Numbered from the stretch's first letter, positions 34,536 through 42,971 are shown. The stretch is DNA of 64,000 nt from Puia dinghuensis (GCF_014642875.1 NZ_BMJC01000002.1:682001-746000); one strand, 5' to 3'. Numbers and translations are program-made. Notes: generated by a model from the letters alone, not told the origin.

Positions 34536-35208
34536 TGAGCCGCTGGCCGTCCAGTTGCTGCAGAAACATATCGCTCAGCTTCCTTTCTTTGAAGTGGCGG
34601 GCGTTTGTTCGAATGCCGTGCAAGCGCTGGAGGTATTGAACCACCAGACGATAGACCTGTTGTTCCTGGATATCCGCATGCCTCAACTTTCAGGCCTCGA
34701 GCTGTTGAAGAACCTGCACCGGCCGCCCCGTACTATCCTTACGACCGCCTACCGCGAATATGCCCTCGATGGTTTTGACCTGGATGTCGTTGACTACCTG
34801 TTAAAGCCGGTGACCTTTGACCGCTTCTTCAAATCGGTGGAGCGTTATCTGCGGATGAACAACCAGCCGTTGACAAGCGTGCTGTCGTCTTCCGAACCGC
34901 AATTCATCTATCTGAAATCCGGGTACAAATATTTCAAGGTCGATCTGCGGCACATTGTGTACGTAGAAAGCCGGAAGGATTATATCCGGGTGGTCACAAA
35001 GGAAAAGGTCATCGTCTCCAAGTACCGGTTGAGCGACCTGGAAAAGGAACTGGAGGGAAAAGGTTTCCTCCGCATCCATCGCAGCCATGTCGTCAACCTG
35101 CTGCATGTCAGCGCTTTTTCTGCCAGTGAACTGGAGGTCGGTGAGACTATGCTGCCGATTGGGGAAAGTTACAAGGTGATGGTTGAAAAGGCGCTACGTC
35201 ACAAATAA
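34507..35208 (+). CDS. LytTR family response regulator
   Basis: A 233-residue regulator with a receiver domain (LVDDEPLA, phospho-acceptor Asp in LLFLDIRMPQLSGLELL, TAYREYALDGF, LKPVTFDRF) and a LytTR DNA-binding domain from about residue 130 (FIYLKSGYKYFKVDLRHIVYVES, FLRIHRSHVVNLLHVSAF). It works with the overlapping LytS kinase. It overlaps the convergent chromate transporter gene by 10 bases. Confidence 0.93.
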   Translation: MNIRCLLVDDEPLAVQLLQKHIAQLPFFEVAGVCSNAVQALEVLNHQTIDLLFLDIRMPQLSGLELLKNLHRPPRTILTTAYREYALDGFDLDVVDYLLKPVTFDRFFKSVERYLRMNNQPLTSVLSSSEPQFIYLKSGYKYFKVDLRHIVYVESRKDYIRVVTKEKVIVSKYRLSDLEKELEGKGFLRIHRSHVVNLLHVSAFSASELEVGETMLPIGESYKVMVEKALRHK

Positions 35209-36326
35209 GACAAGCCATAGCCAAGCAGGGAACCGCCGATGACGACGAAAACACTGTTTATTTTGGGGAGGCCGAATACTACGCCCGCGCTGAGTATGGC
35301 GATGAGCACCGTTCGCCAGTCGTCCAATACGGCTTTACCAAAGCTGACGCAGACCGCAGCGATGATAGCTACCGATGCGACGTTGACCCCGTCGAGAAAA
35401 GCGGAGAAGAGCGCCGACCGGCGCAGGCGGGGCATCAGCGGGTTGAGCAGGGCCACAAAAAGAAAAGACGGCAGGAAGATGGCCACCGTTGCCGTCAATG
35501 CCCCTTGCCAGCCACCCATCTGCCAGCCGATGAAGGTGACGGAACTAAATACCGGTCCGGGAGTGAATTGTCCTACGGCGATGGCGTCGATGAGTTGGCT
35601 GCGGGAAAGCAATCCCTTTGCCACCAGCTCTTTGTCGAGAAAACCGAACAATACATAGCCGCTGCCATAGAGGATGGCGCCTATTTTCAGGAAAATGAGG
35701 AAGAGGCGGATGTTCGTTCTATCGAAAGTGATTTGCAGTAAAGTGAGGGGGAAAAAGTTATGTAGGGCATTTCGGGGCCTGCGGAGCAGGTAGAGCAGCA
35801 GGGTTATTGCGCCGGCGCCGAACATGGCGACGATCTCATCTGCACCCAGGACGGCGGCAAGAAAGACGAGAGCGCCGATGATGCCCAGTTGCACCGACTT
35901 AACGGCCTTCTTTGCGAGTTGCCAGGCGGCGGCCAGGATGATGGCGATGATGGCGGGTTTTATCCCGTATATCCAGGCATTCACCTGCGGGAGCCGGCCA
36001 TACTTTTGGTATAACCATGCGATGACACCGGTGATGAGTACGGCAGGGAGAATAAAACAGCAACCGGCTACCAGGAGACCTTTCCACTTTCCGCGTTCGT
36101 AGCCGATGTGGATAGCCATTTCCGTGCTGTTGGGACCCGGGATGAGATTGGTCGCCCCGACGAGGTCGAGGAAGTGCTGGTGGTCCATCCAATGCAGCCG
36201 GTCGACCACTTCTTTCTGCATCATGGCGATGTGTGCCGCCGGTCCGCCGAAGGCCGTCAGGCCGAGCCTGGTGAAGAGTCCCGCCAGTTGCCGAAGGGTT
36301 GAGTTATTTTTCACTTGGTTTGGCAA
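35199..36326 (-). CDS. chrA: Chromate transporter (ChrA family)
   Basis: A 375-residue inner-membrane protein with two homologous CHR halves, the long-chain form of the family that exports chromate. The N-half signature is FGGPAAHIAMMQKEVVDRLHW and NLIPGPNSTEMAIHIGY; the C-half has the matching FTPGPVFSSVTFIGWQMGG. About ten hydrophobic segments are visible. Its start overlaps the preceding cytochrome-like gene by 23 bases, so the two are one operon. Some family members are annotated in chromate resistance; whether this one moves chromate in vivo is unproven. Confidence 0.92.
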   Translation of the reverse strand: MPNQVKNNSTLRQLAGLFTRLGLTAFGGPAAHIAMMQKEVVDRLHWMDHQHFLDLVGATNLIPGPNSTEMAIHIGYERGKWKGLLVAGCCFILPAVLITGVIAWLYQKYGRLPQVNAWIYGIKPAIIAIILAAAWQLAKKAVKSVQLGIIGALVFLAAVLGADEIVAMFGAGAITLLLYLLRRPRNALHNFFPLTLLQITFDRTNIRLFLIFLKIGAILYGSGYVLFGFLDKELVAKGLLSRSQLIDAIAVGQFTPGPVFSSVTFIGWQMGGWQGALTATVAIFLPSFLFVALLNPLMPRLRRSALFSAFLDGVNVASVAIIAAVCVSFGKAVLDDWRTVLIAILSAGVVFGLPKINSVFVVIGGSLLGYGLSYL

Positions 36327-36825
36327 ATACCTGGTTGGAGAATGGCGGGGTGTCCGGGACCTTTATGACGTTGAATTCGTGTTTGGTCACCTTATGGCAG
36401 TTGTTGCAGGTGGTTGTCAGGAGCATAAAGCTGCTTGTAAAGCGGGCCGGGTTGCTTTCTTTTATCGCTGCGTTGAGGCTGTCGATGGCGGGGTTGATCA
36501 TCGGCAGGGAGGCCACTTCGGGGCGATCGGCGCAAAATTGCCGGATGTCGTCGATCGACTCTTTTATCTCGCCCATTTCAAAGTCAGCCAATTTCCAGTT
36601 ACCTGCCTTGCCTGCGAACCACAATTTTTCATGATGAACTTGTATACCGGACATGAATTCGCCGAGTCCCGGTTTATATGCGCTGTCCAGCTGATGTTGC
36701 AGGCGGGTTACCTGTGCCTGCAATGCTTCGGCATCTGTTGAATGCTGGCCGCAGGCGACCGGCAGAATCAGGATGAGACCCAGTGACAGCGCGATGCACG
36801 CGTTTTGTTTGCTTTTGGCACTCAT
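36304..36825 (-). CDS. c-type cytochrome lipoprotein (cytochrome c'-like)
   Basis: A 173-residue lipoprotein with the lipobox PVAC (Cys near residue 25), a coiled-coil stretch (EALQAQVTRLQHQLDS), a helical body, and a single haem-attachment motif CNNCH at about 140-144 near the C-terminus. A helical bundle with a late CxxCH resembles class II (c') cytochromes. Likely anchored on the periplasmic side and able to pass electrons. It overlaps chrA by 23 bases and is the first gene of that operon. It is preceded by the leader and terminator described next. No direct link between the haem protein and chromate is known to me. Confidence 0.8.
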   Translation of the reverse strand: MSAKSKQNACIALSLGLILILPVACGQHSTDAEALQAQVTRLQHQLDSAYKPGLGEFMSGIQVHHEKLWFAGKAGNWKLADFEMGEIKESIDDIRQFCADRPEVASLPMINPAIDSLNAAIKESNPARFTSSFMLLTTTCNNCHKVTKHEFNVIKVPDTPPFSNQVFAKPSEK

Positions 36826-36865
36826 GCCACTAAGCTAGTGAAAATTGCCGGCAGATGGGGAAGTG

Positions 36866-36895
36866 AAAAAAATTCCTCCGGCGCTGCCGGAGGAA
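36866..36895 (-). terminator. Strong intrinsic terminator in the leader of the cytochrome-chrA operon
   Basis: On the minus strand GCC-rich arms TTCCTCCGGC and GCCGGAGGAA form a perfect 10-bp stem (36873-36882 and 36886-36895 on the plus axis) with a 3-base loop, followed by seven T. It lies 41 bases upstream of the cytochrome ATG, with no complete gene before it, so it looks like an attenuator or the end of a small RNA. Confidence 0.75.
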
Positions 36896-36936
36896 ACTAA
36901 TCATGTAGCGTTAACCATTAACCATTAAACCTTATC
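36866..36936 (-). ncRNA. Candidate leader RNA or attenuator of about 70 nt
   Basis: A transcript from the promoter below to the terminator would be about 70 nt. It contains a twice-repeated TTAATGG element, which opens two overlapping mini-frames (MVNG and MVNAT), and then the terminator stem. Reading through it would express the cytochrome and chrA genes. The combination suggests transcription attenuation or a small RNA; no known RNA family was recognised. Confidence 0.4.
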
Positions 36937-36941
36937 TATAT

Positions 36942-36973
36942 CAAAGGTATGGCGGGTTTCCGGTGGATGCAAG
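36942..36973 (-). promoter_or_regulatory. Bacteroidetes-type promoter of the cytochrome-chrA leader
   Basis: On the minus strand CTTG (36973-36970) is followed after 20 bases by TACCTTTG (36949-36942), an exact match to the -7 consensus TAnnTTTG. Transcription would begin near 36936 and run through the leader and terminator toward the cytochrome gene. Confidence 0.5.
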
Positions 36974-37075
36974 CTTTTGGGCGAGTATTCGACCGCTGTT
37001 CTTAAATAGTTAACTATGGACTAGGTATTTCTCTTTATTATCTTGTCGTCGAAGCCATTGCAATGCGGTACCTTT

Positions 37076-37494
37076 ATGACTATGACGCAGGAAAAGAAAA
37101 AGATCTTAGCTATTTCCGGCAGTACCCGCAGGAAGTGGTTGATTTCCGAAGGAGGCTTGAGGCCGCCGCCGGGGTGGTCATCTGTACTCCGGAATATGCA
37201 CATGGGGTTCCCGGTTCGCTGAAGAACGCAATCGACTGGACGGTAGCCACCTGTGAGTTTTCACACAAACCAACGGTGCTTATCACCGCGTCTACGGATG
37301 GGCAGTACGGTCACAAGGCTTTGCTGGAAACATTGCGAGTGATAGAGGCTGAGAATATCGACCGGCTTCAGTTGCTGATCCCCTTCGCCCGCACCAAGAT
37401 CAATGGAGAAGGCCGTATCACGGATGGAGATACGCTTGCAGCAGTTAAAGAGATCATGGAGGAATTTGTAAGGACATGTTACAGAATCGCGTAG
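37076..37494 (+). pseudogene. NADPH-dependent FMN reductase broken by an internal deletion and frameshift
   Basis: Two reading frames share one gene. From 37076/37082 one frame reads KKKILAISGSTRR, the FMN-binding start of the NADPH-dependent FMN reductase family (YieF/ChrR-like), and then turns to nonsense. A second frame, open to 37494, supplies the rest: EVVDFRRRLEAAAGVVICTPEYAHG, VPGSLKNAIDWTV and a normal C-terminus. The roughly 45-50 residues that normally join them are missing, and the junction near 37128-37140 shifts the frame. An ATG at 37063 could start the C-terminal frame, but that product would lack the flavin phosphate loop. It is probably inactive. Family members can reduce chromate, which fits the nearby chrA. 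Confidence 0.75.
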
Positions 37495-38123
37495 ACCCGC
37501 TGGGAAATATCATCCGGACCCCGGCGCGAGGACATTGGATGGGTAACCGGGGAGTACTGCATAATCCGCAGCAGGAGATCGTACGTCCCTGGAAGCTGAA
37601 GGCGTGGATCACCTGTGTGCTGGTCTTCAAAGGGAGAAGGAGAGCGGTGATGGCGCCGGACCGGTGGACAGAGCTTTTCTTCTTTGATGAGGCTACGGCC
37701 TTTGCTGCTGGCCACCGGCCCTGTTTTGAATGCAGAAGAGAAGACGCGCTGCGGTTTAAGCGTTGCTGGCTGAAGGGAAATCCGGAGTATGGTTTCGATG
37801 AGCGGACCTCGATGCAGGAGATAGATGCGGTGTTGCACCGGGAGCGGGTTTCGGCGGACGGGCAGAAGGTGATGTATGATGCGTATTTTGGGGCGCTGCC
37901 GGATGGGAGTTTTATTTTGTGGAAGGGGGAGCCGCACCTGGTGTATGATGGGCTTGTGTACCGGTGGTCGCCAGAGGGATATGCGGCCGGGGAGCCGATG
38001 CCAGGCAGTGATAGCAACGAGATTAGAAGGATAAGGGATACCGTTAGCGTGTTGACGCCGAGGTCGGTGGTGAAGGCTTTTCGGGCGGGGTATGTGGTGG
38101 GTGTAGGATTAGTACGATCTTAG
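37476..38123 (+). CDS. Conserved protein with Ada-like cysteine motif, function unknown
   Basis: A 215-residue protein. The N-terminal half is conserved in character (NRVDPLGNIIRTPARGHWMG, RRRAVMAPDRWTELFFFDEATA) and holds AAGHRPCFECRRED, which resembles the AAGFRPCxRC part of the Ada zinc-binding domain. The other two cysteines of an Ada zinc site are not evident. The C-terminal half lacks known motifs. It overlaps the reductase pseudogene by 19 bases and the convergent nuclease gene by 4. A nucleic-acid or metal-related role is a guess. Confidence 0.65.
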   Translation: MLQNRVDPLGNIIRTPARGHWMGNRGVLHNPQQEIVRPWKLKAWITCVLVFKGRRRAVMAPDRWTELFFFDEATAFAAGHRPCFECRREDALRFKRCWLKGNPEYGFDERTSMQEIDAVLHRERVSADGQKVMYDAYFGALPDGSFILWKGEPHLVYDGLVYRWSPEGYAAGEPMPGSDSNEIRRIRDTVSVLTPRSVVKAFRAGYVVGVGLVRS

Positions 38124-39187
38124 TTCTGAAGATTGTTTTGCAATTGTCTTTTTATAAATTGTTCCAATTCCTTCTTATCCGGTAGTTCTATCAAATACTT
38201 GGATACAAACACCTTGTCATCCAGGCCAGCAGTAGCAAACTCCACATGTTCCTGCTCTTTATCAGTGCAGAGAAGTATACCTACCGGCGGATTATCTCCC
38301 GCAGTCATTTCGTATTTTTTGTAATATTCCAGGTACATATTTAACTGTTCGGCGTGGGAATGGTGAAATCTTTCTGTCTTGACTTCGATCAGAACATTGC
38401 AATGCAACAAACGGTGGTACAAAACCAGGTCAACAAAATGGTGTTCATTGTCAACCACTATTCGTCTTTGCCTTGCCTCAAAACAAAATCCTTTGCCCAT
38501 TTCCAAAAGGAATTGCAGGAGGTGGTCCAATAGTGCTTGTTCCAGTCCTTTTTCGGGGAGGACTTCTTGTTGTTTCAGGCCAATAAATTCAAAAATGTAA
38601 GGATCGCGAATCAGATCAGGAAAAGAATTGGCTTGAGTTTCTGAGTTTGCAGTTCTCAGCAGCCTTTCTTTGTCTTTGGACAGACCGGTTCTTTCGAACA
38701 ATAAGCTATCCATCTGTCTTCTCAGTTCCTTTATACTCCAGCCGCCTTTTGCACATTCCAATTCGTAAAACAATCGCTTCAATGGATCCTTTATTCTGAC
38801 AAGGTCGGCAAAATGGGTATAGGATAGTCTGTTAAAAATCCTAATGTAATGTATATCAGGCACATGGAAAACGGGGGTTGACGACCCCCGAATTGGAGTG
38901 CTTGTGAGCAGGCCTGCTGCCGGATAAACTAAATAAAACTGCCGATATCTGCGCAATTCCCGCTCATCGGAATTAGGTATCCCTTGACGCTTCATTTCGG
39001 CAGAGATATTTGCTAACAAAGCGTTCCCATATCCCGCCCGGTCGCTGCCATTTTGTTCAAATTCCACCATATAAAAACCAAAGAACCAATTACGTAACGT
39101 GAGTGAGAGGTTGACTGCACGAAAGCTTTGTTCCCGAAGGCCTTCATTAATCTTGAAAAGCGCTGAAATAAGTTCTGAGAAATCCAT
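38120..39187 (-). CDS. PDDEXK nuclease domain protein (YhcG/DUF1016 family)
   Basis: About 355 residues from the ATG at 39185-39187 (MDFSELISALFKINEG); an earlier ATG (39226) adds 13 residues. The N-terminal part is the DUF1016_N helical domain (YGNALLANISAEMKRQGIP, YRQFYLVYP), and the C-terminal part is a PDDEXK nuclease (FVDLVLYHRLLHCNVLIEVKTERF with the Asp and Glu-x-Lys pair, then HAEQLNMYLEYY). Members are suspected DNA nucleases linked to defence or recombination. The gene is clearly richer in A+T than its neighbours, which suggests acquisition from elsewhere. No restriction or toxin partner is adjacent. Confidence 0.88.
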   Translation of the reverse strand: MDFSELISALFKINEGLREQSFRAVNLSLTLRNWFFGFYMVEFEQNGSDRAGYGNALLANISAEMKRQGIPNSDERELRRYRQFYLVYPAAGLLTSTPIRGSSTPVFHVPDIHYIRIFNRLSYTHFADLVRIKDPLKRLFYELECAKGGWSIKELRRQMDSLLFERTGLSKDKERLLRTANSETQANSFPDLIRDPYIFEFIGLKQQEVLPEKGLEQALLDHLLQFLLEMGKGFCFEARQRRIVVDNEHHFVDLVLYHRLLHCNVLIEVKTERFHHSHAEQLNMYLEYYKKYEMTAGDNPPVGILLCTDKEQEHVEFATAGLDDKVFVSKYLIELPDKKELEQFIKRQLQNNLQN

Positions 39188-39400
39188 ATCCTTTCCCAAT
39201 TGAATAAATACTGAAATACGAAGCAAAGCCTCGTTCTTTAATGGTGTAACCAGTCACACGTTGGCTGGTACAGTCAAACTCAATTTTGGGAAAGGAAAGT
39301 GGCAAAAGAAGAAAACGAATTTACGACATCCAAACGGCAAAAAAATTATCCTTTACCAATATAGCAAAATATTGTTATATTTAAATAAAAAGGAGGATAT

Positions 39401-39703
39401 ATGCCAAGGTACATTATCGAAAGGGAGATCGCCGGCGCCGGCAATCTCACCGAGACCCAGCTGCATGATATCTCTTTAAAATCCTGTGACGTTTTAAATG
39501 ACATGGGACCAAGAATTCAGTGGGTGCAAAGCTTTGTGACTGCCGACAAGATCTATTGTGTATACGTTGCGCCCAATGAGGAAATGATCCTCGAACATGC
39601 CAGAAAGGGCGGATTCCCCGCCAATAGGGTCTCTGAAGTAAAAGCCGTCATCGATCCGGTGACTTCGGAGACCGATGTTCACGCCGCGCATCATAATAAT
39701 TAA
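39401..39703 (+). CDS. DUF4242 domain protein
   Basis: A 100-residue protein of the DUF4242 family, small ferredoxin-like-fold proteins; one Streptomyces member binds nickel. Visible family features are MPRYIIEREIAGAGNLT at the start, WVQSFVTADKIYCVYVAPNEEMILEHA, and a final ETDVHAAHHNN with histidines that could bind metal. Preceded by an AT-rich region with AAAAGGAGG before the ATG (a good Shine-Dalgarno-like site). It is convergent with the amidohydrolase gene, with only 4 bases between. Confidence 0.85.
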   Translation: MPRYIIEREIAGAGNLTETQLHDISLKSCDVLNDMGPRIQWVQSFVTADKIYCVYVAPNEEMILEHARKGGFPANRVSEVKAVIDPVTSETDVHAAHHNN

Positions 39704-39707
39704 TTAA

Positions 39708-40874
39708 TTAATTGCCCGCCAACAGGTGCAGCGCCGCTTCCGCGAGGAAGGAGGAGCCGTATTTTATGCACTCTTCGTTAAAGGTGACCCTCGGATGATG
39801 GAGGAAGTAGGAGTCGTTCTGTTCCGTCCGGGCGCCCAGGAAATAAAATTGTCCCGGCATGGCGCGGGAATAGAAGGAGAAGTCTTCGCCGACGAGGTAG
39901 GCTAGTCCTTCGGTGACTTTTGTTTTACCGAATATTTTATTGTGAATCGGAGATAGTTGTTCATGAAGCGCTGCATCGTTCAGCAGGCTGGGATAGTATG
40001 CGCTGAACCCGAGGTCGATGGTGCAGCGGAATTCCGCTTCAAGTTGGTGCAGCAGCGTCCGAAGCCGGCTGATAATGTCGTTGTAGTCGGCGATGCGTAC
40101 CGCTCTTAGCGAGCCCTGGAGCAGGACGTGCGAAGGGATGACGTTGAAACTGGGCTCCGACTCGGTCGACAGATAGGTGATGGCCAGCACCGCGGAAGGC
40201 GGATCGGGCTGGGGGCCGACCAGCGCATGGGCGGCGGTGATGAGGCGGGCGGCTATCGTTATGGGATCGATGACCTGTTTCATCCATCCGGGGTGGCCGC
40301 CTTTCCCGGTGATGCGGATGGAGAAATTGCCGACGTTAGCCAGCGATTCGCCGTTCTTATAGGACAGTACGCCTACGGGTAATAAGGGATGGACATGGAG
40401 GCCCAGGGCGGCGATGGCGCCATCGAGTTTCCCGCTTTCCATGATGAGCTGTCCACCGGACTTTCCTTTTACGGGGCTTCGCATCGGGCCTTCTTCGGCA
40501 GGCTGGAAGACCAATTTGATCGTGCCTTCGAAAGTGGCGTCGTTTAGAAGCATGGCGGCGCCAAGCAGCATAGTGGTATGAATATCATGACCACAAGCAT
40601 GCATGATCCCTTCGGTGAGAGAAGGGAAATCGACGCCGGATTCTTCGACGACGGGAAGAGCGTCCATATCGGCGCGGAGAACTATGGCCGGTCCATCGCC
40701 CTTTGTTATCGTACCGATGACGCCGGTGAGAGCCACGCGTTCAGTTGGAATGGATAGTTCGCCGAGACAGGCTTCGACCAATGCAGCCGTTTTGAACTCG
40801 GTAAAGCTCAATTCGGGATGCTGGTGGAGATGGCGGCGGATCGATACGAGTTTGTCAAATAATTGGGCGTCCAT
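39708..40874 (-). CDS. M20 family amidohydrolase (N-acyl-amino-acid / IAA-amide type)
   Basis: A 388-residue cytoplasmic zinc or manganese hydrolase of the M20D group that removes acyl groups from amino acids or similar amides. Metal ligands and catalytic residues are visible in LRADMDALPV, MHACGHDIHTTMLLGAA and PAEEGP; a dimerisation domain follows (about 180-290, GKGGHPGWMKQVIDPI), then the C-terminal GEDFSFYSRAMPGQFYFLGAR typical of the group. No signal peptide. The substrate cannot be deduced. Confidence 0.92.
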   Translation of the reverse strand: MDAQLFDKLVSIRRHLHQHPELSFTEFKTAALVEACLGELSIPTERVALTGVIGTITKGDGPAIVLRADMDALPVVEESGVDFPSLTEGIMHACGHDIHTTMLLGAAMLLNDATFEGTIKLVFQPAEEGPMRSPVKGKSGGQLIMESGKLDGAIAALGLHVHPLLPVGVLSYKNGESLANVGNFSIRITGKGGHPGWMKQVIDPITIAARLITAAHALVGPQPDPPSAVLAITYLSTESEPSFNVIPSHVLLQGSLRAVRIADYNDIISRLRTLLHQLEAEFRCTIDLGFSAYYPSLLNDAALHEQLSPIHNKIFGKTKVTEGLAYLVGEDFSFYSRAMPGQFYFLGARTEQNDSYFLHHPRVTFNEECIKYGSSFLAEAALHLLAGN

Positions 40875-40907
40875 GGAGACAATTTACGAAAATTTCCCAA
40901 CGCAGGG

Positions 40908-40938
40908 TTTGCCGGATAAAATGTTATATTTACATTTA
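40908..40938 (+). promoter_or_regulatory. Bacteroidetes-type promoter of the GH51 gene
   Basis: TTTG (40908-40911) is followed after exactly 19 bases by TACATTTA (40931-40938), seven of eight matches to TAnnTTTG. The ATG at 40961 lies 22 bases further. Confidence 0.5.
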
Positions 40939-40960
40939 TTCCAACAAAACCACTACGACG

Positions 40961-42967
40961 ATGTTGCGTTGCCTGTCTTTCCCCATCACGATCACTGCAT
41001 TTTTGTGCTTTTCGCTGCGGCTTCCGGCACAGTCGCCTGCCCGGCTTACTCTTCACCTGGACCAACCCGGCGCGGCTGTGAGTCCCGGCCTGTATGGGTT
41101 GATGACGGAAGAGATCAATTTTTCCTATGAAGGCGGGCTTTATGGAGAATTGATCCGCAACCGGAGTTTTAAGGACTCGGCGAAGACGGCCGCTTTCTGG
41201 TCGCTGCTGCCGGGAGGATCGACATCGGCGAAAGCGACGATGAGTCTTGACAAAGAGAAACCGGTAGGACCGGCTTTGCCGGTGTCACTGCGGGTAGACG
41301 TGACGGAGGCGGGTGATGGGGTCGGGATTGCCAATGAGGGGTATTGGGGGATGGCGGTGAGGCCGAATACGACGTATAAAGGGAGTCTTTTTGCAAGGGG
41401 CAGCGGCGGTAGCGGACAGCCGCTAAGTGTAAGCCTGCAGAGCAAGGATGGAAAGACCGTTTTTGCGTCTGCGGAGGTTGCGGCGCCGGGCACTGAATGG
41501 GCGCCCGTGCATTTTTCCCTGGTGACGGGTGCGGGGGTTCAGCCAACAGCGGATGCCCGTTTTGTTATCCGGGCCAGGGCGGCGGGCAGCTATTGGTTCA
41601 GCCTGGTATCGCTGTTCCCTCCTACCTATAAGGACCGGCTCAATGGCAACCGGCCGGATATCATGCAACTGCTGGCGGATATGAAGCCGGCCTTTCTGCG
41701 GCTGCCCGGCGGGAACTACCTGGAAGGGAATACCTTTTCGCAGCGATGGGACTGGAAGAAGACGATCGGCCCGGTGGAGCAACGGCCCGGTCATTTGAGC
41801 CCCTGGCATTACCGGAGCACGGATGGTATGGGGCTGCTGGAATTCCTGGGATGGTGTGAAGACCTCCATATGGAGCCGGTGCTAGCCGTTTTTGCGGGCT
41901 ATGTGCTGAATAGGGATTACATCGAGGCAGGCCCCTTCTTACAACCATTTGTAGATGATGCGGTGGATGAGATCGAATACGTGACAGGTGATGTTCATAC
42001 CAAATGGGGAGCGCGAAGGGCCGCCGATGGGCATCCGGACCCTTTCCCGCTGCATTATATCGAGATCGGCAATGAAGACGGGTTCGATGCTTCCGGCAGC
42101 TACGAGGGACGCTATGCGCAGTTCTACGATGCCATAAAAGCGAAATATCCCCAACTGCATATCATCTCCACGGTGGGCGGCAAAGATGGACTTGGGGGAC
42201 GGTTTCCTGCGCCGGCGGGCAGAACGGAGATAGTAGATGAACATTATTACCGCAACGCCTGGCAGATGGAAGAAAATGCGGGCCAGTATGACCATTATGA
42301 CCGCAGCGGACCCAAGGTGTTTGTCGGGGAATGGGCTACGAGGGAGGGCGATCCTACCACGAACTTCAACGCCGCTCTTGGTGACGCTGCGTGGATGACG
42401 GGGATGGAACGGAACTCCGACCTCGTCATCATGTCCTGCTATGCCCCACTATTCGTAAATGTCAACCCGGGCGGGATGCAGTGGAGAAGTGATCTTATCG
42501 GCTATAATGCGCTGACCTCTTTCGGGTCTCCCTCCTATTATGCGCAGCAACTATTCAGTACGCATCTTGGTGACAGTATCGTGCGGCTTTCATGGGAGAA
42601 CATTCCGACCCAGACGCAGCAACTGACAGCAAAGGATTCGGCGGCGGGGGTGCAACCCAAGAAGATAGATGCGCTTTTCTTTTCGGCTACACGGGATACG
42701 AAGAAGGGGGTTATCCATCTGAAGGTGGTGAATACGCAAGGGGTTGACCAGAATATGATGATCGATGTTGCAGGTGCCGGGAAAGTGGCTACAGCAGGTG
42801 TGGCCTGGACGTTGAATGCGGATAGCCCAACGGAGACCAACACGATCAGCGAGCCGACGAAGATCGTGCCGGTGAAGTATGGAGTGAGGGGATTGGGTAA
42901 GAGCTTCCGATGGACCTTCCCGGCCTACTCTATTATGGTGATGGATATTCCTTTCACGGCCCGGTAG
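40961..42967 (+). CDS. GH51 alpha-L-arabinofuranosidase, exported
   Basis: A 668-residue enzyme expected to release terminal arabinofuranose from plant polysaccharides. A signal peptide (ITITAFLCFSLRLPAQ) comes first, then a short beta segment (LYGLMTEEINFSYEGGLYGELIRNRSF, a GH51 hallmark), a carbohydrate-binding-like domain (about 80-210), a TIM barrel with FLRLPGGNYLEG, the acid/base Glu in YIEIGNEDG and the nucleophile Glu in VFVGEWAT, and a C-terminal beta domain. It lies tail-to-tail with the PUL operon (4 bases between stops), with its own promoter, and may serve the same substrate. Confidence 0.92.
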   Translation: MLRCLSFPITITAFLCFSLRLPAQSPARLTLHLDQPGAAVSPGLYGLMTEEINFSYEGGLYGELIRNRSFKDSAKTAAFWSLLPGGSTSAKATMSLDKEKPVGPALPVSLRVDVTEAGDGVGIANEGYWGMAVRPNTTYKGSLFARGSGGSGQPLSVSLQSKDGKTVFASAEVAAPGTEWAPVHFSLVTGAGVQPTADARFVIRARAAGSYWFSLVSLFPPTYKDRLNGNRPDIMQLLADMKPAFLRLPGGNYLEGNTFSQRWDWKKTIGPVEQRPGHLSPWHYRSTDGMGLLEFLGWCEDLHMEPVLAVFAGYVLNRDYIEAGPFLQPFVDDAVDEIEYVTGDVHTKWGARRAADGHPDPFPLHYIEIGNEDGFDASGSYEGRYAQFYDAIKAKYPQLHIISTVGGKDGLGGRFPAPAGRTEIVDEHYYRNAWQMEENAGQYDHYDRSGPKVFVGEWATREGDPTTNFNAALGDAAWMTGMERNSDLVIMSCYAPLFVNVNPGGMQWRSDLIGYNALTSFGSPSYYAQQLFSTHLGDSIVRLSWENIPTQTQQLTAKDSAAGVQPKKIDALFFSATRDTKKGVIHLKVVNTQGVDQNMMIDVAGAGKVATAGVAWTLNADSPTETNTISEPTKIVPVKYGVRGLGKSFRWTFPAYSIMVMDIPFTAR

Positions 42968-42971
42968 GGGT

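Noticed and set aside
39703-39717. TAATTAATTAATT at the junction of DUF4242 and amidohydrolase genes
   Set aside because: Simple AT repeat across two convergent stops; no stem strong enough for a terminator.
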